Source: Berberis thunbergii
Taxonomy: Eukaryota; Streptophyta; Magnoliopsida; Ranunculales; Berberidaceae
Direction: 5' to 3'
NCBI GenBank assembly: GCA_003290165.1
Contig: QNQO01000641.1
Location: 186,001 to 250,000 of the forward strand
DNA: 64,000 nucleotides
Under the pieces are notes generated by a model, which saw nothing but the letters and a program-made list of their open reading frames with translations, was not told where the DNA came from and did not search any database. Of this stretch, positions 55,601-64,000 are shown piece after piece. Every line of letters begins with the position of its first letter. Position 1 is the stretch's first letter. The position numbers and the translations under genes were made by a program.

Positions 55601-58600
55601 GGCTGGAAACTTTAAAGCCCACGTCGGATGAGGTAATTCCAAGTCGCTTGAAAAAAGTGACAATAGAAGAGATAAGCTCTGCTTCAGCCTATAACAAAAA
55701 GAACAAGTTAGGATTAAAAAAAAAATTTAATAAAAAATAAATATAAAACTTGATCAAACAAACGATCAACTCATGAGTATATAATGTGTTTGATTGAGTC
55801 TGTATTTCACACCATCTTTTGATTATATGCTACCAGGATTGAAAATTTATGAAAATTAGACCGAAACTTATCAGCCATTAGACTCAGAGATATATAAATC
55901 AAAAGCTGACTCTTCATGATATTGATCTCTTTACTACATCGAAATACACTAGTCCAATCAACCCATGTCAATGCCTTTTATATTATTGTCAGTAGGGGTG
56001 GGCAAACGGGTCGAGGATCCGCGGGTTCAAACCGAACCGGACCGTTTTGCTCTAAACGGTCCGGATTTTATATATGAATTTTTTGGTACGGTTCGGATCG
56101 GTCCGGATCCGTTATAAAACGGTCCGGTCCCGGTTCCAATTTTTTAAAATGAAACGGTCCGGGTTGGACCCGTTTCAAATTACATTTTTTTTTTTTCTTT
56201 ACTTTTACTAAAACCAAAACCCCCCTCTCTCTCTCTCTGACTCTCTGTCCCCTTTCAATTAAAAGTAGTAAAAGTAGTAGAAGAAAAGGAAGAGGAGTTA
56301 CCTCCTCTGTCTCTCTGTCTCTCTCAATTAGAAGTAGTAGAAGAAAAGGAACTTCTCTGTCTCTCTCAATTAGAAGTAGTAGAAGAAAAGGAAGAGGAGT
56401 TACCTCCTCTGTCTCTCTGTCTCTCTCAATTAGGTCTCGATATCAACCAAAGAAGAAGCAACAAAGAAGAAGAAGCAAAGAAGCAACAAAGAGAGACTCC
56501 TCTGTCTCTCTGTCTCGATATCAACCAAAGAAGAAGCAACAAAGAAGAAGAAGCAACAAAGAAGAAGAAGCAAAGAAGCAACAAAGAGAGACTCCTCTGT
56601 CTCTCTGTCTCGATAAAGAAGAAGCAAAGAAGCAACAAAGACCCCTCTCTCTCTCTCTCTCTGTAAGAAGAAGAAGCAACAAAGAAAAGGAGAAGAAGAG
56701 AAGGAAGAGACGCTGGGAGATCTCCCTCTCCTCTCTCTGTCTTTGTCTCTGTCTCGAGAAGGGGAAGGAGATCGCCCTCTCCTCTCTCTGTCTTTGTCTC
56801 GAGAAGGAGATTTCCCTCTCCTCTCCACTCCCTTCTCTGTCGAACAGGAAACCGAGCTTGATTTGAAGTTATGGACCTATGGTGAAGGAAACCGAGCTCA
56901 GCGAGAAGAAGCAGAAGAGATCAGCGAGATCAACACTCGCTGAAGAAGCAGATCAGCGAGGAAGGAGTGGAGAGATCGATGATTTCTGGATCTTGGATCT
57001 GTTGTATGCAAATTTTCTGGATCGATGTTTATTTTTCTGTTTTTTTTTTTTTTTTTGAATGCAAATTTTTCTGTTCTTGGATCTCTTATTGTATGATTTC
57101 TGTTCAATTTTTTTTTGTATGAATATGATCTATTTCTGGAATATGATCGATTTTTTTGGAAGTTTGGAACCGTTTGGAACCGTGGAACCGAACCGTTCTA
57201 AACGGTTCGAGTTAGGTTCGGTTCCTATTATCAAAATGAAGGGATCCGGACCGGACCGGATCCGTTAAAATGTAAACGGTTCGAGTTAGGTTCCTTCAAA
57301 TTTGGAACCGATCCGGACCGTGCCCACCCCTAATTGTCAGTAAGAAGCATTGAGAATCAACATGAGAGTTGGTGAGATATAAGGTTGAGTAGAAAACACA
57401 CCGTAACATCAGGAACACCAATTATATCCATGTTCCATTGGTAGTGCTCACGGCGCCGTCCCCTTGTCATCCGCTCATAACGCCAACACTGACCTATAGC
57501 AAACCATTTCAATGGGAGGGAGAGAGATTTTCTGAATAGAGAAACAAAGTAAATCAAATATGAGGCATCTGAATTTCTCCTCCATAAAACATTACAAAAA
57601 AAAAAGGATGGCAGTATAATCAACGAACAAGTTTTGCACATTCAGCTTTTGAATCATGAAGAATCAGCAAAACAACGACAGACAGTCTCCATGTTTTCCT
57701 AAATAGATGTGGATATAATAAAAACATCGGAGTAAAAGGTTTCAATACCCTTTTTGTATCACAAGTCGAGCTAAAGAAGGAGTCAGCTCAGGTCTCAAGG
57801 CAACACGACGATTTCCACGATCCTCGAAACAATACAGCTGAAAAGAAAAAAATGGAGAACTGTATAAATGACAAGAGAATACTCCATAGTCCATAGATCA
57901 TAAATACAAAGGTAAGTCATGGAATAATACACCCAAAATTACATATCGTGTTTGTGCAATGAAAATGTAGCTCTCCTTCTCCTAGTTTTCATGGCATTTG
58001 ATGTATTTCAAGAAATCAAATAGCTACATAACAAAACTAAGAATCCTGATAATTTGTCTTTGAGACAAACCTAACTCCAGTTTGGATTAAATATTTTTTC
58101 CCAAAGTCAATCTAATTACGAACTCAGGATATAGAAATATGAAGAATGAACTTAATTTTAATTGTGGACGCTAAGCCTGTTTGGCATTCTAACAAGAAGA
58201 ATTATGTGTGGGTAGCTTCATCTTACATAGGTCCTTCACTGGAAAACAGTTCCATAAACCCTAAACTAATTCATTAAGTTCTTAAAGTTTTTGGCATTTT
58301 TTATTCCTGGGCCCTCTTTCCATCTTAGTTGTCTCATTTTCTTTCCAAAATTTTGAATTTTGTTGCCTACACATTTTGCTTGCTTAACTAACATTTGTGT
58401 GGGAGGATACATCAATCTAGTGACGAGCCCCTGGATCTTGGTGATCTAAATGACTTCAAGACTGTCTTAGCTTCTATATATGCTAACGCTGCAACGATCA
58501 TAAGTTCTGAGCAAGCCCCACAAAGCCTACATTATATTTGGATGATAACTGAAACCAAAGTTGAACAGTGTCATTATATACATTGGTCAGTCATTATTGG

Positions 58601-59261
58601 CATACATTATATAGAAGAAGAAGAATCCATAAACCTTCTAACATGCACTGTGTATCTCTACATTAGCTTTCATTTAAAAATATTAATACCTGGTCTTTAA
58701 TTTCCTCCCCAGCTTTCCTAACAAAAAGCGCCTCCGACTCAAGCACCGGATAATCCACCTCTTCGAACCCAAACATATCCGAAACCTTATTCAACCAACA
58801 AACAATCATCAACAAAGCCATCACATTTCCATCGAAAACACAAAAAGATAAAACTTTAACCAGAAATTGCAAAACCCATCACCCCAAACTCCTCTTACCT
58901 CTCTGAAATTCTTAAAAAGCCAGCTTCTGAGCCTCATCTCCTCCGGGGGAAAATCCCTTGTCCCCTTCGGCGGATTAACGTCGATCCTCTGCATGGTCTC
59001 CACCACCGGAGGCCCTGAAAGCGCCCCAGACCTCTCTCCGCCTCCTTCGCCATTGTTGTTCACGGATTGTACAGAAAACGAGGAGAGTGAAGAGTAAGTT
59101 CTAGGGTTTGGGGTGGGGCGAAATCGAGGTGTGAAGAGCTTACGAGGGGTTCCGCGGGGATAAATAAGAGATGGGTATGAAGGGTTTAGGGTTTTGGAGA
59201 AGTGTTTGAAGTAAAGGTTGAGTCTTGGGTGGTGGATAAGATGGGTTGCGTTTGCAGGCAT
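52694..59261 (-). CDS. HRS1: Histidyl-tRNA synthetase, organellar type
   Basis: An intact class-II histidyl-tRNA synthetase of 512 residues in eleven exons: 58899-59261, 58690-58785, 57749-57837, 57402-57531, 55596-55688, 55014-55088, 54417-54534, 53976-54118, 53362-53490, 52972-53135 and 52694-52832. These total 1,539 bases with consistent phases. It charges tRNA-His with histidine. An N-terminal basic, hydroxyl-rich tail of about 85 residues fits import into plastid and/or mitochondrion. Catalytic-core signatures are [14 protein letters not shown] (about 98), [15 protein letters not shown] (motif 2, about 200-214), [13 protein letters not shown] (HisA, about 357) and [10 protein letters not shown] (about 381, motif 3 side). 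Exons 10-11 are the anticodon-binding domain, ending DVKFDDLD. The start at 59261 is preferred because a TATA word lies just upstream; an in-frame ATG at 59330 lies before that TATA. Intron 4 holds a hAT element. Closest in my memory to Arabidopsis At3g46100. Confidence 0.95.
55993..57332. mobile_element. hAT-type non-autonomous element in HRS1 intron 4
   Basis: A 1,340-bp element starting TAGGGGTGGGCAAACGG and ending CCGTGCCCACCCCTA, with an exact 8-bp target duplication ATTGTCAG (55985-55992 and 57333-57340). Both features are typical of hAT elements. Subterminal zones repeat AACGGTCCGG and GGACCGGA-type words in both orientations. The interior is low-complexity GAAGAAGCAACAAAG and CTCTCTGTCT repeats; the Ser/Arg-rich or Leu/Phe-rich frames over it are not genes. 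Together with flanking sequence it forms an intron of about 1.7 kb between coding exons 4 and 5. Confidence 0.92.
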
Positions 59262-59303
59262 GGTGGAGAAGACGCGCGACTGAGACCAATCGATCTTCTC
59301 TGG

Positions 59304-59311
59304 GTATATAG
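59304..59311 (-). promoter_or_regulatory. HRS1 TATA box
   Basis: CTATATAC on the minus strand, 43 bases before the ATG at 59261. A start of transcription about 30 bases downstream would give a very short leader and excludes the ATG at 59330 as start codon. Confidence 0.6.
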
Positions 59312-59467
59312 TGGGCTCTTTTAAGGGCAAGAGATTGTGGGCTGTGGAAGATGGCCTTTTCTATTGTTGAGCCCACGGTAACTTCATGCTGAATTTAAAG
59401 CCCCGCTTGGTAATTGGTATACGATAAAAGATTGTATGTGCAAAGTTTACGGCTATTGCATAAATTT

Positions 59468-59835
59468 TAGGGCTGAAAAACGAACGGTTCGGTTTTTCAA
59501 TTAAACTGTGAACCGAACCGACTTAGATCGATTTTAAAATTTTCAAACTGAAATCAAATCGACCATTAACAAAATCGATTCGAAACCGAACCGATTCTAA
59601 TTTATACAAACCGTAACTGAATCGACTAAAATCGAACCAAAACCGAAATAAAACCGAACCGACTGACTATTTTAAACCTATTGTATTATTTATATATAAA
59701 ATATATATTATTTATTATATATATTCGGTCGGTTCGGTTTGGTCGGTTAAAATCACATAGAAACCGAAAATTGAACCGACCACTTCAGTTTTGAATTTTT
59801 TGAAACTGAAATCGATCCAAACCGATACGATATTG
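59468..59835. mobile_element. AACCGAAC-rich MITE, copy 1 (decayed right end)
   Basis: Begins TAGGGCTGAAAAACGAACGG and is filled with AACCGAACCGA and inverted TCGGTTCGGTT words; it aligns along its length with the complete copy at 61096-61440. The right end has lost the CAGCCCTA terminus. Confidence 0.7.
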
Positions 59836-61095
59836 AGGATAGTTGTGAAACGTTTGGGCTTAGCAAGTTGTAAAAGTTCGGGTCCATTTGGCGTACTGTA
59901 TCAGGCAGGCTTAGAACCGTTTTGTCCGATCAGTGTTGGGCTGATGCTCGGCCCCATAATTCCTTTAGATCATCATGATCCGTGTATGACTTAGTGTTGT
60001 GATCATTTTGGTGTATCATCGACTACCAATGTCTGTAGTAATGAATTGCAAGCCTGTAGTAATGAATTGCAAGCCAATGAAATGCGAATACAATTGCATC
60101 AATTTGCAAAATGAATTGTTTTATAGTGTAGAGCTCAAATGAATGAAAATTCTCTAACTCAAGCAACGCATCTAGGAATCTCCGAAAGTTGACGATTTGT
60201 CTAAGTGATCTCCTTGAAGAATTTCAAGGGAAAATACTAGTTTGTTTGTGAAGTAGTTGGAGCCCATGGCATTTGAAAAGGAGAGGTTAGTAGTATGTTT
60301 TCAATATAGGTGAAAATTGGAAATGTTATCTACAATCTCGCTTATAACTACATTTCTTCTCATTAGTTTTATGTTTCTCATTCACTTTCATTGTAATAAA
60401 AATGACGACTAAGGGTGTGATTGATTTTTCTCATAGAGACCCATGAAAATAGTTGAAATGAGAGAGCAAGTGAGAAAATTTTTCGTCAAACGACGATGAA
60501 GATAACCATGTTTTTTGAGTTTTTTGTGAAAAACTTTTCTTAGGCCTTCCTATAGTGTTTTTTCCCCCATGATTTTGATAAAAAGATAGCCTGGGGAGGT
60601 CGTAAATTTAATGCTCACTCCCCTCCCTTCTCTCTTATGTTTCATGATCTCTTCGCTAGTTTAAGATTTCCATGAAAAACAAAAAATCAAATACACCCTA
60701 TTTCTAATTAAGAATACAAGTTTCATCAGCCTAACCTTACCTGAAGGTGAGGTTTTTTTTTAATGATTTTTTATTTTTACGTCCGCTTCACACATCACAT
60801 TAACCTGAAAACACTAAATAGTAATAAATAAATAAAAAAAAGGCCATTCATTTTTCACACGAATGTCACACAGCAACAACAATTTTATAAAGACTAAAAT
60901 CAAATGTCCTAAATTAAAGTGTTTTTCCAGCTCCCATTTAACCTAAAGTGTTCAACATTTTTCCTTTCCCACTCAAACAAAATAATAATAATAATAATAA
61001 TATATATATTATATATATATTTTTAACCTTAACCCTCCCTACCTCATGTCACCGGTTGAGTTCGAATTTATGACGCGTGATTCCATTCACCGCAC
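59836..61095. other. Intergenic, no gene
   Basis: AT-rich sequence; a short AAT then AT microsatellite lies at about 60981-61022. No coding or RNA gene seen. Confidence 0.6.
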
Positions 61096-61440
61096 TAGGG
61101 CTAAAAACCGAACCGACTTAGGTTGGTTTTAAAATTTTCAAACCGAAACCGATCCGATCATTAACAAAATCGATCTGAAACCGAACCGATTATAATTTAT
61201 GCAAACTGAACCGAGCCAAAACCGAACCGACCGACTTTTTTAAACATATTGTATTATTTATACATAAAATATATATTATTTATTATATATACTTGGTCGG
61301 TTAAAATCACATATAAACCCGAAAAACCGAACCGACCACTTTGGTTTTGAATTTTTTAAAATCAAAACTGATTTGAACCGAACCGATTGGTTCGATTTAG
61401 ATCGGTTTAGTCGATTTAATCGATTCTTTTTTCAGCCCTA
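61096..61440. mobile_element. AACCGAAC-rich MITE, copy 2 (complete)
   Basis: 345 bp beginning TAGGGCTAAAAACCGAAC and ending GATTCTTTTTTCAGCCCTA, so TAGGGCTgAAAA-type terminal inverted repeats. Flanks CACCGCAC and CACCACGC could be a decayed 8-bp duplication, which would place it in the hAT superfamily. Confidence 0.78.
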
Positions 61441-62299
61441 CACCACGCCTCTAACAATTCTAGCTAGCACATCTTTTGGCGATGATAAGATCAATAACCA
61501 TGAAAGCAAAATAAAAAACAAAACTGATTAATCCTAATAGCAAGCTATCTACATCATATTAGGTTCATTCATATTCAATTCAAAGTAACATTTATCACTA
61601 TTTGCAAATTGCAACTCAATTATGACTTTTTCATTCAATCGTGCATCAACTCAAAAACCTACATCATCCATGCACTCATTCAATTTGACAAAAAACATGT
61701 CTTTATAACTCGTTAACTCAAAATCAAAATCATCTACAATTGAACAAAAAAATGTCATTATATCTTGAACTAGCTGCCAAATTTGACACTAACATGTTCT
61801 CTATCAACTGAAAGACATACTTACGGGCCAAAATTAATTATGACAAATTTCGTGTGTGAGCGATAACAAGTTTGTAGTTGCCAATTTTTAAAATTTTATT
61901 TGAAATTATACTTTTAGAGTCTCTTTGATTAGTTTTTTTTTTTAAGAATTTCTTGTTATGAAATTTTTTGTTGTCTATTTACTAACAGAAGATCGATTAT
62001 TCATAAAACAATTTTTTCATTACTCTTGAAAATCTAAGTCTAATAGGAGACGTCAAAATTAGATTCACCAAAAACAATTTTCATTTCCATGTCTATTTTC
62101 TGTGCAATTAAATAAACCCTTAGTGTAAATAATATAAAGTGTATTTTCACCAAAATTTCAATTAATTATTCAACAAAATTAGGCATTTATCACACTACTA
62201 ATTTCATAATGCAAATCACCATATGGAGATACGTCCGAATATTTTGAACAATGGTATCAACACAACCTACCACCCCAAGGGTTCATCTAAAATTTTTGG
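61441..62299. other. Intergenic, no gene
   Basis: AT-rich, no supported feature. Confidence 0.6.
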
Positions 62300-62590
62300 T
62301 GGAACCATCAACCGAAACGATTTAGTCGGTTAATAAAATGGTAAATTGAAATCAAATGTAACATAAAGAAAATTGAACTGATCTTCATTCATATAAATCG
62401 CAAATTGAACTTACCGCTCAAAATATTACTAAAAACGACATAAAACCGAACCAATTGAGTAAATTAAACATATTATATTATTTTAACATATCAATATACT
62501 CAATCAATTTCCATTTTATTGTTTAAATCACTAATAAAACCAAAAACCAAACCAATCATATCAATTTCAAAATTTCAAAAACCAATCAAT
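62300..62590. mobile_element. AACCGAAC-rich MITE, copy 3 (badly decayed)
   Basis: Shares the internal order of the two copies above (CCGAAACGATT, AACATATTATATTATTT, AAATCACTAATAAAACC) but with many substitutions and no clear ends. Oldest member of the local family by eye. Confidence 0.5.
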
Positions 62591-63049
62591 CCTAAGCTGA
62601 ATCAACCCTTTTAGCTGGCCTGACTTTTTACATTTTTGTCCCTTCATTTTTACATCTTTGCGATTGTGTTTAAAGAGGGAGAGGCAAAAAATGTAAAAAA
62701 AAACCCTCCCAAACAACAAATCCAGGCCGGCTAGAATTTCTGAAAATGAAGTGATCGGCTCATTTGATTTAATCGATATTGGTTGATTCCTAAACAAGAT
62801 AAAATTTAGGGGTAAAATGGTCATTGTAGAGTCAGCTAGACGGACCCACGAGAATGCCAAGACTGCGTGACTTGTTTTTTCAAACTGTTAAGTTAGTCTA
62901 ACACGGCGGCAACGCTACTCATATTGACTACGGACTCTCCCTTAATACCCATCCTCACACCATACACCATACATACATCCCACCTCCCACGCATCACCCA
63001 TCTACCACCCACTCATCCATACATACATTCACCACCAACACCTCACCAC

Positions 63050-63057
63050 TATATAAA
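63050..63057 (+). promoter_or_regulatory. TATA box of the HIPP gene
   Basis: TATATAAA at 63050-63057, followed by a CT-rich leader from about 63080. It lies 149 bases before the ATG at 63199. Confidence 0.75.
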
Positions 63058-63198
63058 CCGACTCTCCCCTCCTCTTTATAGAATCCTTCAACTGAAAGAA
63101 AATAAGAAAATCTTTTCAAATATCAAACTTCCCAAAACCAAAACCGCCCTTTGTGTGAACACAAACACAGAGATCAGGAAACAAAGAAAGAAGAAGCA

Positions 63199-64000
63199 AT
63201 GGAGAGGTGCGTTAGTTTCTCTCAATCAATCAATCTCTCGTTAAGTCTTTTCTGTTTTTCGATCGAATTCATTCGATCTAAATTGGAAAATTTTATTTTC
63301 TGTCTATGCAGAAAGAAGGCAAGAGCGAAGGAGGAGAGAAGAAGAACCAGGACGGAAAGAAAGAATCCGGAGAACTCACTGTTGTCTTGAAGGTCGATAT
63401 GCATTGCGACGGTTGCGCCAAGAAAATCAAACGCTCTGTCAAGTCATTCGAAGGTAATAAATTTTGGTTTTCACAGAGTTTCCGGCGCACGATAGCGTAC
63501 GCAGTGGTGTTGTGGCGCACGTTAGCGTGGTTTTCTTGGAGTTATTGTTTCTGATTGTTTTGTGTGTTTTGTTTTGTGTTTCTGAAGGTGTTGAGAGTGT
63601 TCAAGCGGACAGTGCGACGAACAAGTTGACAGTGAAGGGGAAAGTGGACCCTGCGAAGCTTCGAGAGAGAGTGGAAACGAAGACGAAGAAGAAGGTGGAC
63701 CTCATCTCGCCGCAGCCTGCCAAGAAAGAAGGCGGTGGCGATGATAAGAAGAAGACGGAGGATAAGTCGGAGAAAGAAAGCCGGAGGAGGAGACGAGAAG
63801 AAAAAAGAGGTATTGTAACTTAACCTGCGCACCTTTTTCGCACGTGCTATCGCATTTTAGTGGTAAGTAGAATTAAAGAGCAGTTATTGCAACTGATCCA
63901 CTGATCACGTACACCAATAAAGTTGTTAGAGATGGCAATTACTTGCCACATGGCGATGATACCCTAATTTGACGCTTCAACAACTATTCTTTTCTGGTAG
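63199..64000 (+). CDS. Heavy-metal-associated isoprenylated plant protein (HIPP), 5' part
   Basis: The 5' part of a metallochaperone-like gene. The first HMA domain spans two exons. Exon 63306/63312-63453 encodes a Lys/Glu/Gly-rich start (EGKSEGGEKKNQDG) and VDMHCDGCAKKIKRSV with the metal-binding CxxC. Exon 63588 to about 63809 encodes VESVQADSATNKLTVKGKVD and ends in a charged Lys/Glu linker. Family members continue with a second HMA domain and a C-terminal isoprenylation box, which would lie past the window or in exons I cannot place. ATG 63199 opens a tiny exon (ATGGAGAG then GT donor) one base too short to keep the downstream frame; the in-frame alternative is ATG 63306, inside what should be the intron end. 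The linker also changes frame near 63780. It is either a damaged gene or carries base-call errors. Confidence 0.75.

Noticed and set aside
56426..56828. Ser/Arg-rich 132-codon frame resembling a splicing-factor tail
   Set aside because: Lies in the CT/GAAGAAG low-complexity core of the hAT element and is open only because of the repeat.
59262..59330. Upstream in-frame ATG of HRS1 (adds 23 residues)
   Set aside because: A TATA word at 59304-59311 lies between this ATG and the chosen one, so it is probably not in the mRNA.

Overview
The window is nuclear DNA of a flowering plant, most likely a woody eudicot. Supporting signs are GT-AG introns splitting conserved plant proteins, plant CACTA, hAT, MULE, Helitron, L1-type LINE and tRNA-derived SINE elements, a plant-specific microRNA (miR530), and two intact plant genes. 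The species cannot be named from this sequence. Only about 2.6 kb is intact protein-coding sequence: roughly the first 26.8 kb and 31-36.4 kb are transposons, while 42.9-59.3 kb holds two ordinary host genes.

Layout. (1) 1-6660: a chain of broken exons from at least seven unrelated host genes, all on the + strand and several with introns kept (PDR-type ABCG transporter, a deoxyhypusine-hydroxylase-like piece, eIF5B, a calcium-binding endonuclease/exonuclease/phosphatase protein, a GH1 beta-glucosidase, a TGA1/4-type bZIP factor, a nucleobase-ascorbate transporter). The chain ends in CACTA-type subterminal repeats and a TIR, so I read it as the right part of a gene-capturing CACTA transposon whose left end lies outside the window. 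(2) 6661-16483: a decayed L1-type LINE, split by a complete 5.7-kb CACTA element (9997-15702, 3-bp TSD GGA) that carries fragments of CNOT10, a coiled-coil gene, DEAD-box helicase RH28 and a CURT1/CAAD protein. (3) 16484-18835: eight copies of a roughly 260-410-bp tandem repeat. (4) About 19275-26783: a dead Rep/PIF1 Helitron with a recognisable 3' end. (5) 26784-43260: a tandem segmental duplication. Copy A (26790-37920) is interrupted by a CACTA MITE, a MULE-like element and a complete 5.4-kb CACTA element full of short palindromes and an AGATCA array; copy B is 39820-43260. Each copy holds one MIR530 hairpin (minus strand) and one copy of the last exon of a DP gene. (6) 42934-48960: intact DP transcription-factor gene (minus, 9 exons, 366 aa). 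(7) 52694-59261: intact organellar histidyl-tRNA synthetase gene (minus, 11 exons, 512 aa) with a hAT element in intron 4. (8) 63050-64000: 5' part of a heavy-metal-associated isoprenylated plant protein gene (+ strand), running off the end.

How the parts relate. The DP factor is the dimer partner of E2F in cell-cycle transcription; its last exon and downstream flank, including MIR530, were duplicated, leaving two MIR530 loci and one dead extra exon. The histidyl-tRNA synthetase serves organelle translation and is independent of its neighbours. The two gene-capturing CACTA elements and the palindrome-rich CACTA element are the most unusual content: they show how host exons are shuffled into mobile DNA at this locus. 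Splice sites of the two intact genes were assigned by eye from GT-AG borders and reading-frame continuity; every exon length and phase adds up to an uninterrupted reading frame. Family assignments rest on remembered protein families, not on a database search.
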